From positions 47,333,237-47,397,236 of the forward strand of contig NC_016133.3 in the NCBI RefSeq assembly GCF_000005505.3: a stretch of DNA of 64,000 nt. Reading direction: 5' to 3'. Shown here one piece after another: positions 45,038-60,239 of this stretch (position 1 is its first letter; every line of letters begins with the position of its first letter). Under the pieces are notes generated by a model that made no database searches, was not told the DNA's origin, and saw only the letters and a program-made list of their open reading frames with translations. The position numbers and the translations under genes are program-made. Origin of the DNA: Brachypodium distachyon. Lineage: Eukaryota > Streptophyta > Magnoliopsida > Poales > Poaceae.

Positions 45038-47025
45038 GGCAGGAGGGCCAATGCCCAACAAGTCAACAACACCTGCAAGCAAACAGGTAGTAGATGCAGA
45101 ATTGATGAGGAATGAGCTCGAATTCCAGCACCGGGATACGTTCGCTGGCGGCCACGAAAAAAGGTAGGCAATCAAACCGGTCAGAGCAGCGCAAAGCCTT
45201 CGCGTTGACGGGGCGCCAGGCAAGACAACCAACGGAAGACCAAGACCCACCCACCAAGAAACCGACGAAGGGGGTGGATGAGCTCTCTTTCGATTCGAGC
45301 ACCATACGGAACGGAGGGAAGACGAACAACTATCGGCCAAAACGCCGCGGAAATTCCCCCGCCGATTAGTCAAGGAAGCCGGCGTTGTCGGAGGCAGGAT
45401 GAGGAGACTATTAAGAAAAAACACACAGATTAGTTCTCCTTTGGCGCGACCAAAATTTGCCCGAAAACCCGCGCTAAAGCAGCGGGAGGCCGCGCCCGGA
45501 GCGGCGACAGGCACCTCCCACCCACGGCGTGATGGCGGCTGGCCGGACGGTAGGAAGTAGGAACCCTGTGCTTTTCGGTGGTTATTCCGATGTGGATTTG
45601 ATCGGAGAAATGGCCGCTTTTCTTTTCCCTTTTGATGCGCGAGAATTCTATTTATATTTGTTTCGAAGAAGAAAAGAAAGAGAGTGGGGGTGAATGGGCG
45701 AAGTCCACGGTTGGGAGGATTTTTTTTTTAATTGTACGGCCTGTCAGCCCACCGAAGCACTGACTTTTGGTGGCTGTTTGACTTTGCAAACTTTGTCGAC
45801 TATTGTGGTGTTGTATTGTGTCAGTTCTTTTCGTTTATGAGACAACTTCTAGATCCACGGCAGACGAAGCCAAAAAGAACTCGATTCCAAACGGTTTGGA
45901 GAAGCAGTTTAACCCCTAAAATCTTTCACATGAGAAAAAGGTGGTTCAGGATAACTTCTAAAAATCCCACATTTCTTTGGCTCAAAAGAAAGAAATGCCA
46001 CCGCAAGCACGTATCGATTCGCCAACAGTTTTCTCCTGTGCAGCCCCTCGCAAGCAATTCCTCATGTCTCCTATCTGCCTCTCCAGTGGAGATAGGGTTC
46101 CTCCCTAGCCGCCGCCCCACGAAATCCCTGCCGCGTTGTCGCCTACCGGAAACCACGACGCCGGCCAATATGCTTCGGGATAACCGCCTCCGCCGCCCTG
46201 CAGTTTCGCGGCGCCGCCGCCCCGGAATCGTCCCCCAGCCGCCGCCTCCGTGGATTTGTGCCCCGGCTGCTGCGGATTTGTCGCCCGGCTGTCGGTACGC
46301 CGCCCCACGAAGTCCCCGCCGTCGGCTGGTTCTTAGCGAGCAAGATGCAGCAGGAGTTGAGGCTGTTGTCAATTTTGCCAACCTAGGATCGATTCGCTTT
46401 TCCGTCGGCCGTTGTCAATTCGGTCTAGTGCTCCTTTGAGACTTGCTTGTTTTTTTTTCCTTTCTTCTTGGAATAGATTGCTAGTTTTCTGTGTTCGAGA
46501 TCTTGATTAATTTTTAGCATTTTTTGCTTGTCGAATCGTGATGCACTATGAACTCATCTTTGGCAAATTGATGCTTATGTATGTGATGTACGTGATACCA
46601 GTTCCATCAATCTTTTCTTGTATATATGTGTAGCAAATTGATGAAATAATACTCATATTAGGTAAGGTTGACAGAAGTTTAGACCAAGCGTAGTACAGAC
46701 ATTTCAATAGGCAACTCACACAATGCAAAAGCTAAAAAGAACTGGAATGTAATTTTTCCCGAACTTCTTCCCACCACAGTTTCTATGGGTAGAGAAGTTA
46801 AAACTGTTTCTGGAGAAGCCGAAGCCGAAAAGATCTGGCCCATTGTTTCCCTTTCCGCAGCGGCCGTTGGGCGCACCAACAGGCTACAGCCGCGTTGTGT
46901 CTACCATGACAAGCACATGCTTCCCATTTTTTCCTTTTTTTTCCAGATTCAGAACAAAAAATAAGCATAAGCTATTCATTTATAATGTTAAATACGGACT
47001 AGGATACAAGTAATGTGGCAAGTAA
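45038..47025. other. PSI promoter/leader and spacer
   Basis: 45038-45600 should hold the 5' UTR with a leader intron and the promoter. 45730-46440 has an open frame on each strand, GC-rich from 46080, with no domain. It may be repeat-derived or non-coding and is not called. 46440-47025 is AT-rich. Confidence 0.4.
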
Positions 47026-48992
47026 GGGTGTGTTCGGATGTCCTCTGGCTTCCAGCTTCCCAAAACTCCACCGTGGAGCAGCGCCGAACACTCTAACTCC
47101 AAGAAGCTAGATCCGGGAAGCCAGTCAAATTTGCTATACAAAACTCGGAGCACCTCTTTTGGAAATTCCTGGAGTAGCAAAACACGGAGCAGCGTGAAAT
47201 TACGGAATACTGTCACCGCATAAGTGAAAAACGGTTTAGAGCACCTCCTTTTCCTGAGCCGATTGCAATAAAAAAAACTTGTCGCTGGTAGGGTCTTCCC
47301 CGCCGCCTCCATTAGAGCATCTCCATTAGGCTACCCCAAAGCTACCCCAGATGTCCTATTTAGGACAAATGGACATGTTGGCCCCAAAAGAAGGTCCCGA
47401 TGGGCTACCCCAAACGGACAAAATGGGCTTTTTGTCCGGACAGATCCCCCAAAGTTGCCCCAAATTTGGGGGAGTGGGGTGTCCGTTTGTCCTCTATCCA
47501 GGCCTAGCCCACGAACCTTTTTTCTTTCCACAATCTCCTCCTCCTCCCGATTCTCTTCGTTCCCCACATCGTCGTGCTCCTGTGCTCTTTCCCCACCCGA
47601 GCTCCCCCATGGACGACAGGAAAGCGGAGGCCGAATCCCGCCGTCCCTCCCATCACTTCCTCGCGCCCGGCCACCGACCCGGCCCCTTCGCCCCCTTCGG
47701 CTCCACGCGCCCTCGCCGCCATGGGAGGTGATTCCTTGATCTACCAGGCCTTGCTCTACCAGCCGCAAGGCTAGGTGTCGGATCCACCAAGAACACCGGC
47801 AGCTACCACTGCTCCCCCTCTTCCCTTCCTCCCTCTCCCTGGCACCGCCCCTTCTCTTCCCTGCCTCCCTCTCGGCCGAGCAACGGCGGGGTGGTGCGGA
47901 CCAACCGGCGGAGGCGGTGGAGCGACTCCCACACGACAACGAGGAGGCGAGCCAGAAGTGGCGTCGCTGGAGTGCGCGGAGCTTTCAGTGGGTCTGCCGG
48001 CGCGTTCGATGGCAGTCGGTCAGCGGCACCATCATCAACAACGGCTTCTCCTACTTCCACCACCGATACACACGCGCCATCTTTGCCCCCTACTATTGGA
48101 TACGATGCTGCATCGATTCTACCAGCCACCTGTGAGTGCACCTTTGTAGTTGAATTACCAGCAATGTACGTGTGTTCTGTGTTCTTGTGCGCTTGGATTG
48201 GAAGATGGCAGTGGTGTCTTGGACAATTGTATTTGTTCTGCAATTGTATCCGAAGATCTGCTATGCAATTGTATCCGAAAATCATATGTATTTGTTCTGC
48301 AATTATATAGTATGTTTCTGTTGAATGCAAAATAAAATAAGTTGGGCATGTAGTTGTCCGTTTTGGGGGACGTTGTTGGGTGACGGGGGCGGACGCCGGG
48401 TGGACACATGTCCACTTGCCCCCGCCTAAACGGACAAAAAAAAAAGGACATTTAGGGACAAAATTTGGGGGGCCATTGGAGATGCTCTTAGTCTTCTGGT
48501 AGTCCACTTCCTCCTTCCAATCCTCCATTATCCTCGCCCAATCCTCCTCTCAGTCGCAGCCACATCTGACAAGTCGCCCGCCGGAGCAGCTTCCGCAACC
48601 TAGGAACAATGCTCGCCTGCCCTAGCCGCCTCCCCTGACTCTGCCTCTCCAGATTGACGCGCAAGCGACGAGCTCACCGACGACGTCCTAGTCAGCGAGA
48701 TCGGCCCGTACAGTCTCGCGGTCTCCCTCGAATCCTCGATCTCCCTCGACGGCTCGATCCCCCTCGATGGCCCCTCCTCCGCAGGTTCGATCTCCCTCGA
48801 TAGCCAGAACAGGCTGAATTGGGTGCTCCAATTCTTGGCTTCGGTTCGGTACAACTTGTACCAATGGGCTTCCGGCCCAGCAGCCAATGGGAGCAGCACC
48901 GAACTTTTTTCGCTCCACCAACCACGCTGGAATCGGGATTGGGAAGCTGGATCGGTGGATTTCGTGAAGTGGGAGGACTTCCGAACACTCCC
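47026..48992. mobile_element. Outer Harbinger-type element (1967 bp including nested insert)
   Basis: TIRs GGGTGTGTTCGGATGTCCTC and GAGGACTTCCGAACACTCCC match at 18 of 20 positions. The target duplication TAA is at 47023-47025 and 48993-48995. Without the nested element it would be about 790 bp. No transposase is present. The GGG-TGTTCGG terminus resembles Tourist elements. Confidence 0.85.
47315..48487. mobile_element. Inner Harbinger-type element (1173 bp)
   Basis: Starts GAGCATCTCCATTAGGC and ends CCATTGGAGATGCTC, flanked by TTA on both sides (47312-47314, 48488-48490). Subterminal repeats of CCCCAAA and GTCCGTTT(G/A) occur near both ends. The interior (47580-48130) is GC-rich with overlapping frames but no transposase, so it may hold captured host DNA. 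It is inserted in the outer element. Confidence 0.85.
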
Positions 48993-49648
48993 TAAGTAAC
49001 CACACACGGCGTCCCGCCTCAAGTAAGGAGCCACGCCGATGGAGGAGATGAAGCGGACTGCCGAAGAGGAGAAAGGGGGGAGAGGAAAAAAAGTTGGAAT
49101 AGGTGGGGGTGAGGGCGACACGGCAGTTTGTCGGACACAAAAGAGACCTCATAAAAAAACACACATTCATGGATGAAATTTGATACTGTACTAACCCCAT
49201 TCCCTTCCATATATATGTTCCAAAGGAAATTCGGAATTTATTTATACGGGCAGTAAAGCGAGGTCCAGCGACTCCCGCGCGTCCCGGTGTTCAGCTCTGT
49301 TGGTCTATGGACGCCCCCACAAGGCCACAACAACCGCAAACAACAAATCGCAGGGAGGGAAGGGAGGGAGTCCTTCTTTTCCTTTTTGTTGCTCTCTCTC
49401 CTGATGGGAACGGAGCAGCCGCGTCCGCGAGGCGCTGGCCATAGATTTCCTCGCAGCCATCACACCGCGACATGCTACTGCCACCCATCCATCCACCACC
49501 ATGCCATCCGACTCCGACTCCGGGCCATGCCCCCTGTAGTACCCACCCGTAGCCCGGTCAACATAAGTCGCCGCCCCACCCCAGCGCCCCCGCCCCAAAT
49601 CCCAATCTTCCCCTGCAATCCCTAGCCGCCTCCCGCCGCTCCGACGAG
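48993..49648. promoter_or_regulatory. YY1: Promoter and 5' UTR region of the YY1 gene
   Basis: Spacer and presumptive promoter. 49300-49648 is C-rich leader-like sequence ending at the ATG. A CT microsatellite follows within intron 1 (about 49729-49772). Confidence 0.45.
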
Positions 49649-53159
<3,511 letters not shown>

Positions 53160-54235
53160 CCACAAATTGAAATTTTGAATCTTGGTAGTTGTGCACATAA
53201 TTCGTAAGCTTTGGTTATAGTTTATTCATACGTGTACAATATATCTGAATAAGGTTGGCTAGGAGGTAGGCAAGGAAAATGGAGAGTTGGCATATGCAGG
53301 TTCTGAAGGTGGCTTCCCGATGCCAGGTTATTAACTTTGGGAAGGATACTATGCACTGTTTGGTTATAGATCATTATTTGCATCCTTAATATGCATTGCG
53401 CTTGAGTGTTAAGAAGCGCACGCGTGGATTGAAATCTGTCAGTGGTTGGGTCGGTTCTTTTGTGTTGCAGAATAACCATTCGTCTAATCATGTTTCTTTG
53501 GAAAAAGATGGCGACGTTCAAGTTGGCAAAGCGCGTCTTTGTGCCCTTTGCCTTGGTAAGCTGTATGCATATCCTGTGTCATTAACATTGCAACGGCAAT
53601 GTGGCAATGTGGTTCTATGTCAAGCCGTCTCTTTGTCCCTTGTCGGAGACGAGAGGTAATCTTGGCGCAAGCAGCCAAGCGTGGCGTGGGCATGGGGAGC
53701 ATATGGAGCCAATATTCAAACGACGATGTGCATTTCCTTATGTTTTCGAGAATAACGCAATCAGCCATCGGTTCTTTGATCTGATCAGATCACATGAGAT
53801 GGCACATTGCATTGGTTCTTACACCCGAAAAGACAGAGAGCGTCCATCTCCCATTCGCTTATTTTGACTTGCAGTGCTTATAAATTCCTTCGATTCGTGG
53901 TAAAGGCCTATGTTGACCAATTGTTCTCTTTCTTAGCGTCAGCTCCGATCCCGAGACTTCGTGGACCACAAAAAGATTCTAAAATTGCACTTTCCGTGCA
54001 TGCGTGTGGCCCGCTCCTAATGTGGAATCTACAATGGCCTTGCTCCACTGCCTCCACATACAATTGTACTTGAAAAAAAAATGTTTAGTGAGTTTTTGTT
54101 GCACATATTAGTGAGAAATAAATATTTTGGGCCATGAAAAATATTTACATTCTTTCTTTTTTACGGCCAGCTAAAATATTTACATTGGTTCATGTTTTTT
54201 TTTACATTTGGACGCCTTTGAGTTTCTGATCGCTA
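53160..54235. other. YY1 3' UTR and spacer
   Basis: The first part is the YY1 3' UTR. 53500-54070 has short frames without a recognised domain. Confidence 0.4.
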
Positions 54236-54348
54236 TTCCCTCTGATCCTAAATTCTTGACTCAATTTTGTTCAAATATGGATGTATCTATTCTTAAAAAA
54301 CGTCTACATACATGTAATATTTCGACAACAATTTAGGATCGGAGGGAG
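54236..54348. mobile_element. Stowaway MITE (113 bp)
   Basis: TIRs TTCCCTCTGATCCTAAATTC and TTTAGGATCGGAGGGAG are complementary, with TA on both sides (54234-54235, 54349-54350). Confidence 0.85.
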
Positions 54349-54652
54349 TATTTTTCTAAGAAAAGCAAGAACACTCTTAGAGCTACCATGCGGCAAACAT
54401 GGTAAGCTATTTTCAAATTTTCAAAAATAAAAAAGAACATGCTTTAAGCCAAAAAAATAGCACCATAAAAAATGAAAATGAAAATCTCAGAGTCTTCCTG
54501 GCGGCAGTCTGTACTATGCACTGTACAATGTTAATGCTTCCTCAAAACCTCCCCCAGTCTCCTGCCATGCAAGCAAGCGAAGCAACCCACCTCGCACACC
54601 TCCAGAGCAACGAGAAGAAGAAACAACCCATTCCTCTCTCTCGCCGTCGCCA
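54349..54652. promoter_or_regulatory. Promoter/5' UTR of the TMN gene
   Basis: Spacer then a leader rich in C and A that ends at ATG 54653 (context CGCCAATGGC). No TATA box is certain. Confidence 0.4.
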
Positions 54653-57600
54653 ATGGCCTTCGTCGGCGGCGGCGCTGCAGCAGCGGCCGCTCTCGCCGTT
54701 GCCTTCCTGCTCCCCCTCCTCGCCGCCGCCTCCGACTCCGACCACAAGGTAACGCACCAGCTTGCTTCCCCCTCCAGTACCGCGCGCTCTGCTGGAACGT
54801 GCGCATGCGCGTCTCTGCCAAGCCCGTGGAGCGGTGGCACCCAACTCCGAGCAGTTGGTTTCGTTCGCGGTATGGGGTTCCGCCGGTTGCTAGATCTGTT
54901 GCTCGCTCGGCGGCAGATCTGCGTGGCGCGGCCTCCAGCAGACGGGATCTCTGGATAGTCCTCGTGCTGGATCGGGGTGGTCATTTGGTTTTGGTTGCTA
55001 GATCTTACTCCACTTTGTTGGCTATGGACTATTGGAATCGCGATTTCGTAGGTGGGGAGCAAGACGAGCAACAGCAATGTGGGGGGGTTGCATTGCTAAC
55101 GTTCTAAAATTTCGATGTCCTTGCTGTTATATTCTGTCCATATGGTTTGGGCAAACGATCCTTTGTTGCATTGCTGAACTGTTGCTTCTTCTATAAAGTG
55201 CCTATAGTCTGCACGGTTTAGCTTGCAGCTGCAATTCTGTATTTCATGTTCGATAATGTCTGGACTCTGTACCTATGGTAGTGTATGTTAGGCCTTGGAA
55301 AGAGCTTTTGCCCAGAGCAATTATTGTTTCAAGCTGTGTGACCTTGTCAATTGCCTCGTGCTCTTTTTTTTTGTGCAGTACCAAGAGGAAGATCCGGTTA
55401 CGCTCTGGGTGAACAAGGTTGGTCCCTATAACAACCCGCAGGAGACGTACAACTACTACAGCCTTCCATTTTGCCACAAGTCAGATAACCCTGTGCACAA
55501 ATGGGGAGGGCTTGGTGAGGTCCTCGGAGGGAATGAACTGATTGATAGCCAGATTGACATAAAATTCAGAAGTAAGCGAATTATCCCTTGTTGATTGTTG
55601 TTTCGTCTCGCTTCAGTCTTGAATGTTGAAATGGGAAGGTTTAAATGTGTTGTTAAATTGGATCGTGGTTTATATCAGAGAATGTTGATAAGGATACCAT
55701 ATGTTCGATGGAACTTGATCCTGACAAGGCCAAGCAATTATCAGATGCAATTGAGAATTCATACTGGTTTGAATTCTTCATCGGTAAGCTGCCTAGTTCC
55801 TTTTATTGCGTTAACATGCCTACTTGCCTTCTAATTTACAATAGAATTTCGGTGAACTCTGCCTTACTGAATTAATTGTTACTCTTTTCTGAATATGCTG
55901 CTCGGCATTTTTTGCTACAATCAAGATGATTTGCCTCTCTGGGGTATGTATATCCTCTTCATTTCGTATAGCTGATTATCCCTCTACATCACCTTCAATA
56001 GGCTTATCCTTTTTTGAATTGGCCTATTCAGGTTTTGTTGGAGAAGCAGATAAAAACAATGATAACAAATATTTTCTTTTCACTCACAAGAACATTCTCA
56101 TCAGATACAATGGCAATCAGGTTTGTGTTTCATGAGCTTTTATCATTTCCCTTTTACAGAACCTTCAAATTTCGATTATCATTTATAATCGCTGCTACTT
56201 TCATGCAGATTATCCATGTTAATCTTACTCAAGAAAGTCCAAAGCTTATTGATGCGGGTAAGGCATTGGATATGACATATTCTGTCAAGTGGGAACCAAC
56301 AAATGTAATGTTTGCTCATCGCTTTGATGTATACCTTGACTATCCTTTCTTTGAACACCAGGTAATAACAAGAATTGACTCTGCTATTAAAGCAAATTTC
56401 TTCACTTTGTTTCATATGAATGTTGTTATTTCCCCCTGATCTAATCCTTTGCCAGCTTCAACTATTGTTCCTATTTATCTTGTCAACGCACATGCCATGT
56501 TCCTGTAGAGTTTTCTGATCATTTCCTCTGACCACGAATATTGTTCTTGACTGCAGATACATTGGTTTTCAATCTTCAATTCTTTTATGATGGTTATCTT
56601 TCTCAGTGGGCTAGTGTCGATGATATTGATGCGCACTCTAAGAAATGATTATGCAAAGTATGCCCGTGATGATGATGATCTGGAAACTCTGGTGATTGAT
56701 TATCTGTACAAATAAAAGACAAATTCTGTTATGCAAGCTATGATTTCCTGACTCTAGTTTTGCACCCATAAACTATTTTCATAACAGGAAAGAGATGTCA
56801 ATGAAGAATCTGGGTGGAAGCTTGTTCATGGGGATGTTTTCCGGCCTCCTCGCAGTTTAGCTCTTCTTTCAGCTCTCGTCGGTATTGGTACACAGTTGTC
56901 CGCTCTTATTCTGCTAGTGATTCTGTTGGCAATCATCGGAATGTTGTACATTGGGTATGCACGTACTTTGTTCTGTTGCTATAGTTGATGTCTTTCTCTT
57001 TACAAGCAGCTTCTAGTAAATGCGCCAGTTTAATGAAGCCACCTGCCTTGGCCCCAAAGTTTTCTCCTGCTTGTAACTTGTTTTGCCAAGCCAAATAACG
57101 AGAGTACTTCAGTTTTAAACACTAAATCTTTTATGCACAAATACTACTGCATCAAGCATAAAATTGTTGCTGTTCTGCATGCTGAGGAACTTATGCATGT
57201 CACTCTGGGTTGTACCAAGCTTTAGCAAAAGATATTGACATCTAGTATTTCAAATTAATACACTATGAAAATACATTTCATGATAGATCTAATGGTCTTG
57301 ATTTGACACTAGATATTGATGGCTTTTTCTGTAGCAAGTTTGACAGTCAACAAAATTATATGCCTTATATTTTGGATCGGAGGGAGTAGTATACATGGAG
57401 TTGGTTGAAACACACCGCCTTCCAAACATTTCCAAATTGTATCTATTATAATATTTATCAACTGGAAATCAATTCCGAAATATATTTCTTGAACTTGTTC
57501 TAACTACAGCCTCTCTATGTAGATTTTTGTTCCAAGTTACTGAAGAAACATTGTCAAATCAATGTTATGTCGAACTTTAGATAAGCAGATAAGTTAGCTG

Positions 57601-59029
57601 TGCGTAGAACCAGACTTGTTTGATGGACAGTCTAGTTGCTCGAACAGTTTCTTAAGTTGAATTTTAACAACATAGTTCACATTTTTTTATTAAAACCTAC
57701 AGCCTCCTCAGGAATAAAAGCTGAAGACTTATTCTTATAATTTATTTGCACTGGGTGCTCCTTTGAAACCCTGGTGCTGTAGCACTAAGTTTACTTTCAC
57801 TTTGTATATCTTGACTATCTGTCTATATTTCATAAGCATTGTGTTACTTTTCTGTATAAGCATTCTAAATCTTCTTTGTAATGCTATGCAAAACTGTCTC
57901 TCACACCTTGTTTTCTTTCCTGCCAGGCGAGGAGCTATCGTCACAACATTCATTGTTTGTTATGCACTTACTTCATTCATTTCTGGATATGTTAGTGGTG
58001 CCCTATACTCACGACATGGGGGTATGAACTCCAGTTACCTAGAATCTTAAACGATACCACACCTATGATTCTGAAAGTGCTTATATCTGATCAAGTCATT
58101 TCTTTAATGAGCAGGGAAGAACTGGATCAAGTCAATGATCATGACAGCATCACTGTTCCCATTTATGTGCTTTGGAATTGGCCTAGCGCTCAACACTGTT
58201 GCTATATTCTACCGATCATTAGCTGCTATACCATTTGGCACAATGGTGGTTATGTTCATCCTTTGGGCCTTCATCTCTTTCCCTCTTGCTCTTTTGGGAA
58301 CTGTTGTTGGTAGAAACTGGAGTGGTGCCCCAAATAATCCATGCAGAGTGAAGACTATTCCGCGTCCTATCCCTGAGAAGAAATGGTACCTCACGCCTTC
58401 TGTAATTGCCCTTATGGGAGGATTGCTTCCTTTCGGCAGTATCTTCATCGAGATGTACTTCGTCTTCACATCGTTTTGGAATTACAAGGTAAAAAGGACA
58501 ATGCTGTTTCTTCATTGCCTCTATTTTGTTCATATACTTATTTGGTAAAGAGCCCTGCCAGTTGGGAGTCGAGACTGATGCCTCCTTTCTGATCATCTAT
58601 TGGCAGGTGTACTATGTATACGGGTTCATGTTGCTGGTCTTTTTGATCCTCCTAATTGTCACCATCTGTGTAACAATTGTTGGTACATACTTCTTGCTCA
58701 ATGCTGAGAATTACCACTGGCAATGGACCTCATTCTTCTCTGCTGCTTCCACTGCCGTTTATGTTTACCTCTACTCCATATACTATTACAATGTGAAGAC
58801 CAAGATGTCAGGATTCTTCCAGACAAGCTTTTACTTCGGCTACACTTTGATGTTCTGCCTAGGTTTAGGAACACTTTGCGGTAAGCTCTTCTTCACTGAC
58901 AGCATGTACAAAACCAAGTATTGGATGGTTTCAATTGACACATGTTGGAATTTTGATCCAGGTGCTGTAGGATACCTTGGATCGACATTGTTCGTGAGAA
59001 GGATATACAGGAACATAAAGTGTGACTAA
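54653..59029 (+). CDS. Transmembrane 9 superfamily protein, TMN1-like (588 aa, 12 exons)
   Basis: Endomembrane protein 70 family; a Golgi/endosomal protein with a large lumenal N-terminal domain and nine membrane spans. Exons: 54653-54748, 55379-55571, 55679-55783, 55926-55943, 56032-56120, 56209-56361, 56557-56691, 56788-56954, 57927-58021, 58115-58488, 58607-58880, 58962-59029; total 1767 nt. A signal peptide covers residues 1-27. Lumenal motifs include [20 protein letters not shown] and YSLPFCHK. The first span follows [18 protein letters not shown]. The conserved [20 protein letters not shown] and [19 protein letters not shown] blocks lie in the C-terminal membrane part. The tail ([10 protein letters not shown]) has the KXD Golgi-retention motif. 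Exon 4 is an 18-nt microexon. The last intron (81 nt) has no stop in frame. Intron 8 holds a degenerate Stowaway MITE. No lesion is seen; the family is firm, the exact paralogue less so. Confidence 0.95.
57225..57386. mobile_element. Degenerate Stowaway MITE in TMN intron 8
   Basis: The right end TATATTTTGGATCGGAGGGAG followed by TA is well kept. Interior CACTATGAAAATACATTTCA matches the 61608 family. The left end is worn and its position approximate. Confidence 0.65.
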
Positions 59030-60239
59030 AGATTGGCCACAATTATACTGGTGGGGGGAAACTGTCTATCAATTCCTCGTTTCGACGAGGGGGCATTGTT
59101 TCTGTGGCCAAGAAGCCAGGGCATTTGTGAAATCTGATCATTATTTGACAGCAAGCTGGGCAGCCGTGGTTTTTATGTGTTCTTGTCCCTTTTGTTCCAT
59201 CTGCGCCCCTCTTCGGGGCTAAAAATTTTCATGCTCAATGAGTTATATAGTTGTGATCATAGTTGCTAAGTAGTAGTCTAGTATATACAGCAGTTGTTAT
59301 TCTTAAACCCAATGGGACATGTATTTTGTCTTGTAAAACTGTAAGATCGATGATACTAGTGATATTTGATAATGAACACTGCTCGAAGTATATTTATCAT
59401 GCTTGTGCTTTCTGGGACGCAAAACTACAGAAAGAAAATTGGATGATTCAGTTAGTCGTTCTTTCTTCTACAAAATTGTTATCTGAATTAAATTGTCGTT
59501 TTATACTCCCTTTGTCTCATATTAAGTGACTTTTTATTACATGTATCTAGACACATTTTATGTGTAGATACATCCATATTTGGACAAAATTGAGTCACTT
59601 AATATGGGACAGAGGGAGCACATGTCTTTTTTTTGTGAAACATAATGTTCATCACCTGAATTCAATAGTTACAGGCAAGTCCTCTTTTTTTGTGAAACAT
59701 AATGTTCATTCATCATTAAACAGCAATAGAGTAGTCATGCTGAATACAACCGGTTGAAAACACCGGCACCTGGGACTCCCGGCACACTATGGTACAGAGA
59801 TAGATGCACATTCAGCAGTAAGGTATGCTGCAGCGCAAATCCTTTGGAAACAGGCCTTGTCAGAGAAAGGGGTGGAGGGCGCCAAAACCAGAGCTTTAGG
59901 TGTTGAAGGGCATCCAGCCGTTGGATGAGTAAATCGTACGGTTCTGAACTGTGTCGTGCCATTTGCACTCTAGTAAGAGAGCAGAAGAGCTGAAGAGGGT
60001 GTGTTTGGTTTGAGCGACCTGACAAAATTTGGCTTACCCAAAATATTGGTCTTGATCTTACTTGCCCATAAATTAACAACTTTAGTAAAAAAATGAAATA
60101 GAGTCGGCTAAAAGTCAAATATTTAGGGTCAATCGACAACAATTAAAAAAAAAAACCAAATTTTTGTCGAGGCCAAAAAATTCCCATGTGCCGCATTGGC
60201 CACCAAATCATGCGAAGCGCATACCAGATAGCAGTGGCC
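59030..60239. other. TMN 3' UTR and spacer
   Basis: TMN 3' UTR to about 59450, then a MITE and a spacer. The motif TTTTTTGTGAAACATAATGTTCAT occurs twice (near 59629 and 59686) as a short direct repeat. Confidence 0.45.
59505..59618. mobile_element. Stowaway MITE (114 bp)
   Basis: TIRs CTCCCTTTGTCTCATATTAA and TTAATATGGGACAGAGGGAG, TA at the left and CA (a decayed TA) at the right. Confidence 0.85.

Noticed and set aside
45732..46439. 235-codon plus-strand frame (with an opposing frame at 45926-46381)
   Set aside because: Arg/Pro-rich from GC-rich codons, no known domain, and an equally long frame exists on the other strand.
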